A stretch of DNA of 64,000 nucleotides from Microcoleus sp. FACHB-68 (GTDB lineage: Bacteria; Cyanobacteriota; Cyanobacteriia; Cyanobacteriales; Oscillatoriaceae), in the NCBI RefSeq assembly GCF_014695715.1, contig NZ_JACJOT010000009.1, positions 310,001-374,000 on the forward strand, read 5' to 3'. This document shows, piece after piece, positions 17,606 to 26,073 of this stretch (its first letter is position 1; the number at the start of each line of letters is the position of its first letter). The notes under the pieces are model-generated. The model worked only from the letters and a program-made list of their open reading frames with translations. It had not been told where the DNA came from and searched no databases. The position numbers were made by a program, and so were the translations under genes.

Positions 17606-18282
17606 CAGCCGATATCGTAGGGGCGTTAACGCAGCGTCCCCTTTGGGGATAGCATGAGCACAAAAAATCTCTGATGTGAGCAAAAGATTTACACGCTCAT
17701 GCTTCACCCTTGCTCATATTTCGTCCTTACAGTAGATAAGGATTTAAATATTTTCCTAAAATAGAATACCTTTTGCGCTCATGCTTCTGCCTTACAGTGG
17801 ATGAGCGCTTAAATATTTTGCTAAGATTACCAAGATTCTATTCCAATTATCCAAAAAACGGTTTAACCCTTCCTCAATTCCTCTGACGTAACAAATCATG
17901 GGATGATGAGGGATGGGAGGATTTTTGGACAGCCGTGCAAAACTTTCAAGGTGTATGATAAAGCGTGTACATACAAAATTTTCAGTTTAACCCCACCAAA
18001 ATTAAAGCCAACCTAGTCTTTAGTAGATCACCTTAAGCCGGTACTGATTGATCATCAGGAGTCGGAGGTGAAGGAGTGGAGTCCTACCCCTGAGCGATAT
18101 GTGGGAGATGCACCGGAAGAGGTAGATGAAAATTTGATTTTGAGGAAACTTTATGAGATATTGATGTTTAGTGTTCTGATCTCCATCAAGATTTAGTGAC
18201 ACTAGCAGCAGGGATTGTGAAGAATTTTGAGAACTTAGGAACTGAGAACTTGACAGAGTTACTTTTGTAAGGAGCAATAAGT
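17606..18282. other. Intergenic region with duplicated segment and a possible gene remnant
   Basis: A GC-rich GTAGGGGCG-type hairpin follows the amidase stop (about 17618-17644). Two imperfect copies of a roughly 65-bp segment follow, each with GCTCATGCTTC and later TAAATATTTT (about 17696-17760 and 17777-17826). An open frame without a start codon, 18017-18196, encodes an acidic peptide (WSPTPERYVGDAPEEVDEN) that reads like the tail of a lost gene. I do not recognise it. Confidence 0.35.
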
Positions 18283-19647
18283 ATGTTAAACCTTCAGCAA
18301 CTTTCGAGAAAAATCATTAACGCACTAAAAGTAAGTTTATTATTCATAGTTTTTTTAGGACTATTTTCGCTGAATTTTGGTGTTGCTTACGCTCAAAGTT
18401 TGAGCATTTCTGATATACACTTTTTTTCTGATAATGCTGTATTCAAAGCTGAATTTAACATAGAGTCACTGCTCACAATTAATGAAGTCGTTGAAGCTAA
18501 CCTCTATGAATATAAAATGGATAACTCCAAAAACTTACCTCCTGAAAGTCTGCTTTTAAATGCTGGGTTAGATCAATCACGTAATGGAAATTTTTCTGAA
18601 GCGATCAGAATTTATACAAAAGCTCTTCAATTAAAATCTAATTTTGATAAAGCTCTTGTTAGTCGAGCTTTTGCTCGTTCTCAGGTAGGAGAACTAGAAA
18701 AAGCATTACAAGATTATAATACAGCTTTGAAATTTTCACCGAATTTAGTAGAAGCTTATATCGGAAGAGGAAATATTTATTTTAAGCAGGGTGACAACCA
18801 AACTGCTCTTAAAAATTTTAATTTAGCAGTTAAAATTAATGACAATTATGATGATGCTCATTTGAGCAGAGGCTCGGTTTATTTAACAATAGGTAAATAC
18901 AAAGAAGCCGTTAAAGATTTTTCTGAAGCTATTAGCTTGAACCCAAAGTATTTAGACGCTTATAGTCAACGAGGATTTGCAAAATTTTACTTCAAAGATT
19001 ATGAAGGGGTAATAAAAGATTCTACTGAAGCAATAAAGTTAGACGATAAAAAACAAGAATATTTTGCTTACAATAATAGAGGCTTGGCTTACTTTTATTT
19101 AAATAAACCCAAGGAAGCCCTAGAAGATTTTAAACGTTGCCTGAAGATAAAGCCTGATTTTTCTTCTGCTTACTACGAGCAAGGCTTGGTTTTGAAAGAT
19201 TTAGGAAAGTATAATGAGGCAGTTTCCTCTTTTGCTCAATTTCTACACGACAACCCGGATAATTATGAAGCATTGTATTGGCGAGGATTTGCCTTAAATA
19301 AAGTAGGAAAGTACGAAGAAGCAGTTTCATCTTTTGACAAAGCTTTAAACTATAAATCTGATGATTACATAGTTTGGTCAAACAGAGGACTTGCTTTAGC
19401 TAAATTAAAAAAATACGAAGAAGCAGTTTCTTCTTATAATAAAGCTTTAAAATATAAACCTGATGATTCTGAATCGGTGTATTACAAAGCCTGCATCTAT
19501 GGAGTACAAGGATACTCATCATTAGCAGTGGAAAATTTGAAGAAAGCCATTACACTCAATCCACAATACAAAGATAAAGCTAAGACTGATAAAGTTTTTG
19601 ATTCAATTCGAGAACAGCCTGAATTTCAGAATTTGCTTCAATCTTAG
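18283..19647 (+). CDS. Exported TPR-repeat protein
   Basis: This 454-residue protein begins with a signal peptide or anchor (KVSLLFIVFLGLFSLNFGVAYAQS, possible cleavage after AYA near residue 38). A short unique region follows (39-88), then about ten tetratricopeptide repeats of 34 residues to the C-terminus (typical unit GKYEEAVSSFDKAL, NPKYLDAYSQRGFA). TPRs form a superhelical scaffold for protein binding; the partner is unknown. A clear Shine-Dalgarno AAGGAG precedes the ATG. The gene is unusually AT-rich and lacks the GCCGG pentamer abundant in its neighbours, which suggests recent acquisition or a different history. Confidence 0.88.
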   Translation: MLNLQQLSRKIINALKVSLLFIVFLGLFSLNFGVAYAQSLSISDIHFFSDNAVFKAEFNIESLLTINEVVEANLYEYKMDNSKNLPPESLLLNAGLDQSRNGNFSEAIRIYTKALQLKSNFDKALVSRAFARSQVGELEKALQDYNTALKFSPNLVEAYIGRGNIYFKQGDNQTALKNFNLAVKINDNYDDAHLSRGSVYLTIGKYKEAVKDFSEAISLNPKYLDAYSQRGFAKFYFKDYEGVIKDSTEAIKLDDKKQEYFAYNNRGLAYFYLNKPKEALEDFKRCLKIKPDFSSAYYEQGLVLKDLGKYNEAVSSFAQFLHDNPDNYEALYWRGFALNKVGKYEEAVSSFDKALNYKSDDYIVWSNRGLALAKLKKYEEAVSSYNKALKYKPDDSESVYYKACIYGVQGYSSLAVENLKKAITLNPQYKDKAKTDKVFDSIREQPEFQNLLQS

Positions 19648-19668
19648 TATTTTTTGAGAAGTTGGGGA

Positions 19669-19703
19669 GAGGAAGTAGCAAAAAACCAAGCTTATACTTC
19701 CTC
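19669..19703. terminator. Hairpin between convergent genes
   Basis: Stem GAGGAAGTA (19669-19677) / TACTTCCTC (19695-19703) has an A-rich loop. It lies between the stop codons of the TPR gene (+) and the oxygenase gene (-) and could serve both strands. Confidence 0.4.
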
Positions 19704-19717
19704 CTACAATTAACTCT

Positions 19718-20632
19718 TCACCGGCGAATCCAGCCATTAATCGTAAACCGGCTATCGGTAAACGCTTGGGAAGGACAACTCACCGGCAGCACTTCGTGCA
19801 TATACCGGCTTAGGAAAAACACAACACTATTGTTGCGCGGTTCAATGGTTTTAAAAGACTCTGCTTTCACATAATAATTATTCTCAACTCTGCTGTCATA
19901 AATCACCAACTCGCCTCCTGAAAAAGGCTTGGGTTCCCGATAAAAATAGTAAACATAGGTGAGAAATCGGGTTGCCGTATCTGGACTGCCACTATCGTTA
20001 TGAACTTTGTAAAAATTTCCATCATTGTGAGCCGTTAGCTGTGCCTCAATTTGCGATACGGTAAATGCCGGCAGCGAAAGTTTGCTCAAGACATCGGGCA
20101 AAACTGTGTGAATTCGTTTAATAATGAGTTCAGAAAACTCAGGAAACGAGTGCAGCACCCAAGAACGCCGATAATCTGCCGCGCCGGTTGAGGTGCTTGT
20201 CGGCACAAATTCTGACTCTTTTTGGAAAACAAATTTAAGCAGTTTTTCCTGTTCTGCCGGCGTGATAAAGTTATCAAGTTGCACGCACTCAGACGGGAGA
20301 AAATTTGAAGCAACTGGACGCGCCGGTGGCACTTCTGGGGGAGCCGGCGCAGGTGTTTTCTGCTGCACAAAAATGGGCGGTTCTGTGACAACCCCAATCA
20401 AATGATCGCTGGGAAAACACAAAGCCGAATGCCCTTCATCTACGGGAATTTGAAACAATATTGCAGAAGTTTGATTCTGGGAGCGATTGACCAGAACTTT
20501 TAATAAACTCTCCAACAGCGGGGAGTCGGATTTAAGCCATAAAATATACTCGTGTCCGCCACTTAAAAGCAGTTTAACTTTGACATCCATAGACTCAGAT
20601 CGCGGGTAATCAGATTCCATAACCGTTGTCAA
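19718..20632 (-). CDS. 2-oxoglutarate/Fe(II)-dependent oxygenase (prolyl-4-hydroxylase-like)
   Basis: This 304-residue protein has a C-terminal double-stranded beta-helix oxygenase domain (about 113-304). The iron ligands are His211 and Asp213 (YKVHNDSG) and His279 (YMHEVLPV). Arg295 (DSRFTINGW) is placed to bind 2-oxoglutarate. YVYYFYREPKPFSGGELVIYD is the usual strand before the distal His. Residues 1-90 form a separate N-terminal domain of unknown role, joined by a Pro-rich linker (92-108). Prolyl hydroxylase-like hydroxylation of a protein or small molecule is expected; the substrate is unknown. It lies 79 bp downstream of purH on the same strand, with a hairpin between them. Confidence 0.82.
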   Translation of the reverse strand: MTTVMESDYPRSESMDVKVKLLLSGGHEYILWLKSDSPLLESLLKVLVNRSQNQTSAILFQIPVDEGHSALCFPSDHLIGVVTEPPIFVQQKTPAPAPPEVPPARPVASNFLPSECVQLDNFITPAEQEKLLKFVFQKESEFVPTSTSTGAADYRRSWVLHSFPEFSELIIKRIHTVLPDVLSKLSLPAFTVSQIEAQLTAHNDGNFYKVHNDSGSPDTATRFLTYVYYFYREPKPFSGGELVIYDSRVENNYYVKAESFKTIEPRNNSVVFFLSRYMHEVLPVSCPSQAFTDSRFTINGWIRR

Positions 20633-20653
20633 TTGTTAGTTGTCAGTGGGTAA

Positions 20654-20697
20654 GGGCGAGTTTTGTAACTAGATTGCCTAGAGAAATAAACTCGCCC
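20654..20697. terminator. Hairpin between purH and the oxygenase gene
   Basis: Perfect 10-bp stem GGGCGAGTTT (20654-20663) / AAACTCGCCC (20688-20697) with a 24-nt loop, in the spacer of two minus-strand genes. It is of the GTAGGGGCG type seen also near 17618 and 61584. It may be a weak terminator or a dispersed small repeat. Confidence 0.4.
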
Positions 20698-20711
20698 CTA
20701 CCGCTGATGAA

Positions 20712-22280
20712 TTAATGCAAAAAGTGACGCACCCCTGTCAACACCATCACCAAGCCTAATTCATTAGCAGCTTTGATAGAATCACTGTCTCGCAAGCTGC
20801 CTCCAGGCTGGGCAATTGCCGAAATACCGGCAGCGGCTGCTGTGCGTACGGAATCATCAAAGGGGAAAAAGCCATCACTGGCAAGAACACCATTCGTTGC
20901 TTTTTCACCGGCTTGTTCTAGGGCAATTTTAACCGAACCCACGCGATTCATCTGGCCGGCACCCACACCCACAGTAGTGCGCTGGCGAGTCACGACAATT
21001 GCGTTAGATTTGACGTGTTTGGAAATCTTCCAAGCAAAGAGCATTTCTGCAAGTTGGTCTGGCGTCGGTTGCAAATCCGTCACAACTTGCCATTGTGAAG
21101 GGTCTTCGACAGCATCATCAGAAGCCTGCACCAAAAACCCGCCGGCTATGGCTTTGAGCGTTTCCTGAGGGCCACTGTGCAAGTCTGGCAGCAGTAAAAC
21201 TCGCACCTTAGACTTGGATTTAAGAATTTCCTCGGCGTCTGGATCGCAAGCCGGTGCCACTACGCATTCTAAAAAGGTTTGCGTGAGTGCAGTGGCGGTA
21301 CGGGCATCAATAGGCCGGTTCAGGGCGACAATACCACCGAAAGCAGAGACACAATCGGCACTGAACGCCTTTTCATACGCCTCGACTAAACTGTTTCCTA
21401 AAGCAACGCCGCAGGGATTGGTGTGTTTGAGAATGGCGGCGGCTGGGTCACTTTCCGGGCCGGCAAATTCAGCGATGATGCGCCGTGCCGCTTCTAAATC
21501 CACTAAATTGTTGTAACTGAGTTCTTTTCCCTGAACTTTGATGGCAGATGCCCAGCCGGTTGGGGTTGTTCCCACTTGATACCAGGCTGCCGGTTGATGG
21601 GGATTTTCGCCATAGCGCAGGGATTGCAACTGCCGGCCTGAAATTGAGAACTCTTGCGGCAACGGGGATTTCTCCGCTTCTTCTTTGCTTTCCTGCTGCC
21701 CAGTTAAATAAGCGGAGATAGCCCGGTCGTAGGCGGCTGTGTGTTCAAATGCTTTTAATGCACATTTTTGTCTAAATGTCAAAGAAGCTTCGGAATTATT
21801 CTGCCGCAATTCTTGCAAGTATTCGTTATATTGAGCGGGATCGCACAGAACCGTCAGATAGTTAAAATTTTTCGCAGAGGCTCGCAGCAGAGTTGGGCCA
21901 CCAATATCGATTTGCTCGATGGCTTCCGGCAAGGTGACACCGGCTTTGGCAATTGTTTGCTCAAAGGGGTAAAGATTGACGACAACCAAATCGATTCCTC
22001 TGATGTCGTTCGCTTGCAGATCGGCGACATCTTCAGGGAAGTCCCGACGTGCGAGAATGCCGCCGTGAATTCGCGGGTGTAGGGTTTTGACGCGTCCCCC
22101 TAAAATTTCGGGAGAGCCGGTGTAGTCAGAAACTTTCGTAACCGGCACTCCAGCGTTTTTAAGGGCAACTGCCGTCCCGCCACTGCTGATCAGGTCAAAT
22201 TGAAATTCTTCTACCAAACAGCGAGCGAGATCGATTAAGCCGGTTTTGTCAGATGTACTCAGCAGTGCTAGACGTGCCAT
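20712..22280 (-). CDS. purH: Bifunctional AICAR formyltransferase / IMP cyclohydrolase PurH
   Basis: This enzyme carries out the last two steps of purine synthesis, AICAR to FAICAR to IMP. The 522 residues are full length. The N-terminal IMP cyclohydrolase domain (MGS-like fold) starts ARLALLSTSDKTGLIDLAR, with SSGGTA and GGRVKTLHPRIHGG. The C-terminal formyltransferase has LRYGENPHQPAA, ILKHTNPCGVALG (the Lys/His active-site stretch) and the ending GSLRDSDSIKAANELGLVMVLTGVRHFLH. It is conserved throughout; no oddities are visible. It is divergent from the RTX gene at 23008 across a 727-bp spacer. Confidence 0.97.
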   Translation of the reverse strand: MARLALLSTSDKTGLIDLARCLVEEFQFDLISSGGTAVALKNAGVPVTKVSDYTGSPEILGGRVKTLHPRIHGGILARRDFPEDVADLQANDIRGIDLVVVNLYPFEQTIAKAGVTLPEAIEQIDIGGPTLLRASAKNFNYLTVLCDPAQYNEYLQELRQNNSEASLTFRQKCALKAFEHTAAYDRAISAYLTGQQESKEEAEKSPLPQEFSISGRQLQSLRYGENPHQPAAWYQVGTTPTGWASAIKVQGKELSYNNLVDLEAARRIIAEFAGPESDPAAAILKHTNPCGVALGNSLVEAYEKAFSADCVSAFGGIVALNRPIDARTATALTQTFLECVVAPACDPDAEEILKSKSKVRVLLLPDLHSGPQETLKAIAGGFLVQASDDAVEDPSQWQVVTDLQPTPDQLAEMLFAWKISKHVKSNAIVVTRQRTTVGVGAGQMNRVGSVKIALEQAGEKATNGVLASDGFFPFDDSVRTAAAAGISAIAQPGGSLRDSDSIKAANELGLVMVLTGVRHFLH

Positions 22281-23007
22281 CGTTGAGAATCCTTTGAAAA
22301 ATCAGTGAGCAACCATGCCTTTCTAAGAATAGATCCAAGCTTGTTGGTTGTGTTAAAGCTTGTCCTTGCTTTGGTTGCTCACTGCCGGCATTCAGTAAAT
22401 TCTCTGAGCCGGCAGGTTAAGCTGGCACTCCATCAAACCCTAAATTTTTCTATCCTACCTCTCAAAATTCGGGCAACGTCAGCAGTTCAGTTAATATTTC
22501 CGTAGATTCTCGGTATTCAGCTTTAATAGTTTGCCTTATAGTCTCACTAGGATCTTTATACAACTTGCCGACGCTCTCGGTGGCAATATATATAATAATC
22601 CTCTGTGATTTGTCAAGGATTATCAGCCTGCACAGTTTGGAGTGTTAATCTTGTCAGCTAGAAATCTGACAACGGATTGACAAGTTCTAAATATAAATAT
22701 ATGAAGCGTGAAGAATTGAGACTTAAAGATATCTCAATTCTCTATTTTCCCCGGCTTTTTTTAGAATTGCCTGGGAAAATTTTCTGTGGCAATTTGCAGA
22801 TAACTGATGGAACTTCTGACCCCCAATGTGTTTTATCCGTACAGCCCTAAACAGTTCCTCAAAATAGTGAATTTTTGTGTCTAACTAGAGGCGAATTTTA
22901 CCGACCAGCGTCTACAGTTGGAATCAAAGACTGCGTGACATTACTGTGGTAAGCGCAGACAGGTTTTTGTCATGGAGCTAGAAAATTACTATTTAGGAGT
23001 GTAGCTT
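22281..23007. promoter_or_regulatory. Long divergent spacer purH / RTX gene
   Basis: No coding sequence is supported. An inverted repeat ATAATCCT (22595-22602) / AGGATTAT (22616-22623) lies mid-spacer. The strong Shine-Dalgarno TTAGGAGTGTAG just before ATG 23008 fixes the start of the downstream gene. Both promoters should be here. Confidence 0.4.
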
Positions 23008-26000
23008 ATGCCGGCAATGATTGAGTCTAAAAACCAGCCCTCTGCCAGCAGAGCAAAGGGATCAGCCAGTAATATTATTTTCATCGACTCTGCGGTTGAG
23101 AAGATAGAAAGCCTGATTGCCGGCGTTAGAGCCGGCACACAAGTGATTATCCTGGATAACTTACGCTCTGGAGTCGAGCAAATAGCTGAGGTTCTGGCAA
23201 GCCAAACCGGCATATCGGAAATCCACATTGTCAGCCACGGCAGTCCGGGATTGTTGCAACTGGGCAACACCGTGTTGAGTTGGGACACCCTCAATGCTTA
23301 TAGCAGCTCATTGCAAAGGTGGGCAAAGGCTTTAACGGGTGATGCCGGCATTTTGCTATATGGTTGCAGCGTCGCAGCCGGCAACATAGGTGAAGCATTT
23401 ATACAACGACTTTCTGAACTTACAGGTGCAGTAGTCGCCGGTTCTGCTACTCCCACCGGCAGTGCGGAAAAAGGCGGCAATTGGGAACTCGAATACACCA
23501 CCGGCCAACTTAAGGCATCACTCGCATTTGAAACAGAAGTGATGGCTAACTACAATGGGTTATTGGCCGATGAGCCAACCGAGGCTCCCTGGCTGAGCCA
23601 GTTTGGAACGATAAGTGATGAAGAATCCTCTGGCGTGGCAGTCGGTAGCGATGGGGGTGTGTATATATCGGGATACACCTGGGGCGAGTACGATTTGTAC
23701 CGTCAGAGCCGAGTTGGCGATGCTTGGGTGGCTAAATACGACTCTTTGGGCAACGCGCAGTGGGTCAAGCAGTTGGGAGATGGCTTTGCCAATGGCGTTG
23801 CCACCGATAGCAATGGCAATTTTTATGTATCCGGACAAACCGATGTCTTTCAATCGTCAACAAACATCACATTGAGTGATGCTTTGTTAGCCAAGTATGA
23901 CAGCAATGGCAACGAGTTGTGGAGACAGGTGTGGGAAGGAGTGCGAGATGCGGCCTTTACAGATGTTGCGGTTGATAGCGCCGGCAATGTGTTCACCTCA
24001 GGATACAACCAAGATTTTGGTGTCGAAAGATCTATGGTTGCCAAGTACGACACTCAGGGCAACCAACTGTGGTTGAAGCCGGTTGAAGGCGCTTATCGAG
24101 ATATGTTCTTAGCCGTTGCAGTTGATAACGCCGGCAATGTCTTGGCATCGGGACGCACCGGGGCTTTGGACGGTGTGGGCAGCCCTGGGTTCTATGATGG
24201 CATAGTCGCCAAGTACGACACTCAGGGTAACCAGTTGTGGGTTAAAAGCTGGGGGACTACAGGTAATGACTCAAGCACGGACGTTGCCACTGATAGTGCC
24301 GGCAATATCTACGTTACAGGCTACGCAAATGCTGCTCTTGGCGAACTCGGAGATATAGACCTAGACATTTGGGTTGCTAAATATGACACGAATGGCACCC
24401 AGTTGTGGAGCAAGCAATTGGGCGCAATTGGTGATGACAACGCCCAAATTTCTGTCGATAGTAGCTCAGGCAATGTTTATCTATCGGGAACCACACGAGG
24501 CAATTTAGAAGGGACAAATGCCGGGGGAACTGACGCCTGGGCCGCAATCTACGATCCTAACGGCAATCAGTTGTGGATAGAACAGCTAGGAACTGCAAGC
24601 GATGATGCATCTTCGGGCATTGTTGCTGGTAGTGATAACAAGCTTTACCTGAGTGGCCACACAAAAGGCAGTTTGGGCGCAAATAATGCTGGTGCCTTCG
24701 ATCCTTGGGTGACTAAACTCATCGCTCAACCCATCTCTGCGCCCAATAACGCACCCACGCTGAACCTCAACACCGGCCTGACTTTGGATGAGGGAACGAC
24801 TTCTGCCATCACTTCGGCACAGCTTCAAGTCAGTGATCCCGACAGCGATCCCATTTCCTACACCCTCACAACCGTGCCAACTTCTGGCACCCTAACACTC
24901 AACGGCACAGCTTTGAGTGTGAGCAGTACCTTCACCCAAGCCGATGTTGATGCCGGCTTACTAACTTATACCCATGCCGGAAGCGAAACAACTTCCGACA
25001 GCTTCAGCTTTAGCATCACCGATGGCAAAGGTGGCAACATCGACTCTACTGCTTTTGCCATTACCGTATCAGCCGAACCAACTCCAGGACCAACTCCAGG
25101 ACCAACCCCAGGACCAACCCCAGGACCAACCCCAGGACCCACTCCAGGACCAACTCCATCACCGGGTGAAGGCAATGAGACCCCCACCGGCACTGATGGC
25201 AACGACACGCTTACCGGCACTGATGCAAATGACAGTCTTTCTGGCATGGGTGGCAATGATATTGTCATTGGCGCTGTCGGCAATGACAACTTAACCGGCA
25301 ACGATGGTAACGATTTGCTGTTCGGTAATGCCGGCAGTGATAACCTTGATGGCGGCAATGGTGACGACATCCTCTTTGGCGGCAAGGACAGCGACATCCT
25401 TTCTGGTATGGCCGATCAGGATATCCTGATGGGTGACATCGGCGACGACAACTTAGCCGGCAACGATGGCAACGATTTACTGTTCGGCAATGCCGGCAGT
25501 GATAACCTTGATGGCGGTGCTGGCAGCGATACCGTCTTCGGCGGTAAAGACGCTGATACGCTTTCTGGCAATACTGAAGAAGATATCTTGTTTGGTGACA
25601 TCGGCAATGATTCGCTCAACGGCGGTGCCGGCAACGATCTGCTCTTTGGCAACACCGGCGCTGACTATCTTGATGGGGCATCCGGCAACGATACGCTGCT
25701 TGCCGGCAAGGAGAATGACATTGTTGTTGGTGGCGATGGAGACGATCTGCTCAGCGGCGATCTGGGAAATGACACCCTGACTGGAAATGCCGGCACTGAT
25801 CGTTTTGTCTTGATCTCAGGTGCCGGCGTTGACACGATTACTGATTTTGAAGATGGCATTGATTTGATTGCCTTAACCGGCAGCCTGACTTTTGAGAGTC
25901 TCACGATTTCTCAAAGCAACAATGCCACTTTAATTACTGCCGGTGAGGAACTGCTAGCTTCTTTAAATGGCATCCAAGCCAACCTGATTGGAGTTGGGGA

Positions 26001-26016
26001 TTTCACCTCTATTTAA
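23008..26016 (+). CDS. Large DUF4347 / SBBP beta-propeller / RTX protein
   Basis: This 1002-residue protein is probably exported. Domains in order: DUF4347 (about 18-190; IIFIDSAVEKIESLIAG, IHIVSHGSPGLL, GILLYGCSVAAG); seven or more SBBP-type beta-propeller repeats (about 190-575; WVAKYDSNGNQLW, SAGNVYVSG); a cadherin-like/CSPG-type domain (580-690; LQVSDPDSDPISYTL); a tandem PTPG linker (692-719); a block of GGxGxDxLxG calcium-binding RTX nonapeptides (about 727-930); and a C-terminal module ending LNGIQANLIGVGDFTSI. It lacks an N-terminal signal peptide, which with RTX repeats suggests type I secretion. Its C-terminal module recurs in the RTX protein at 36509-38662. Likely a cell-surface or matrix protein. 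Confidence 0.85.
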   Translation: MPAMIESKNQPSASRAKGSASNIIFIDSAVEKIESLIAGVRAGTQVIILDNLRSGVEQIAEVLASQTGISEIHIVSHGSPGLLQLGNTVLSWDTLNAYSSSLQRWAKALTGDAGILLYGCSVAAGNIGEAFIQRLSELTGAVVAGSATPTGSAEKGGNWELEYTTGQLKASLAFETEVMANYNGLLADEPTEAPWLSQFGTISDEESSGVAVGSDGGVYISGYTWGEYDLYRQSRVGDAWVAKYDSLGNAQWVKQLGDGFANGVATDSNGNFYVSGQTDVFQSSTNITLSDALLAKYDSNGNELWRQVWEGVRDAAFTDVAVDSAGNVFTSGYNQDFGVERSMVAKYDTQGNQLWLKPVEGAYRDMFLAVAVDNAGNVLASGRTGALDGVGSPGFYDGIVAKYDTQGNQLWVKSWGTTGNDSSTDVATDSAGNIYVTGYANAALGELGDIDLDIWVAKYDTNGTQLWSKQLGAIGDDNAQISVDSSSGNVYLSGTTRGNLEGTNAGGTDAWAAIYDPNGNQLWIEQLGTASDDASSGIVAGSDNKLYLSGHTKGSLGANNAGAFDPWVTKLIAQPISAPNNAPTLNLNTGLTLDEGTTSAITSAQLQVSDPDSDPISYTLTTVPTSGTLTLNGTALSVSSTFTQADVDAGLLTYTHAGSETTSDSFSFSITDGKGGNIDSTAFAITVSAEPTPGPTPGPTPGPTPGPTPGPTPGPTPSPGEGNETPTGTDGNDTLTGTDANDSLSGMGGNDIVIGAVGNDNLTGNDGNDLLFGNAGSDNLDGGNGDDILFGGKDSDILSGMADQDILMGDIGDDNLAGNDGNDLLFGNAGSDNLDGGAGSDTVFGGKDADTLSGNTEEDILFGDIGNDSLNGGAGNDLLFGNTGADYLDGASGNDTLLAGKENDIVVGGDGDDLLSGDLGNDTLTGNAGTDRFVLISGAGVDTITDFEDGIDLIALTGSLTFESLTISQSNNATLITAGEELLASLNGIQANLIGVGDFTSI

Positions 26017-26022
26017 GAACAT

Positions 26023-26066
26023 AAAGGAATTAAGAAGGAAAGAATTTTTTCTTCTTAATTCCTTTT
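26023..26066. terminator. Bidirectional terminator
   Basis: Perfect 15-bp stem (26023-26037 with 26051-26065; arm AAAGGAATTAAGAAG) with a 13-nt T-rich loop. It is placed exactly between the convergent RTX (+) and GH57 (-) genes. Confidence 0.75.
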
Positions 26067-26073
26067 GACTGTT

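Noticed and set aside
24966-25904. Minus-strand open frames across the RTX region (Leu-Ser-Leu-Pro repeats)
   Set aside because: Antisense reading of GGxGxD repeats; they share the period of the real gene and have no ribosome sites.
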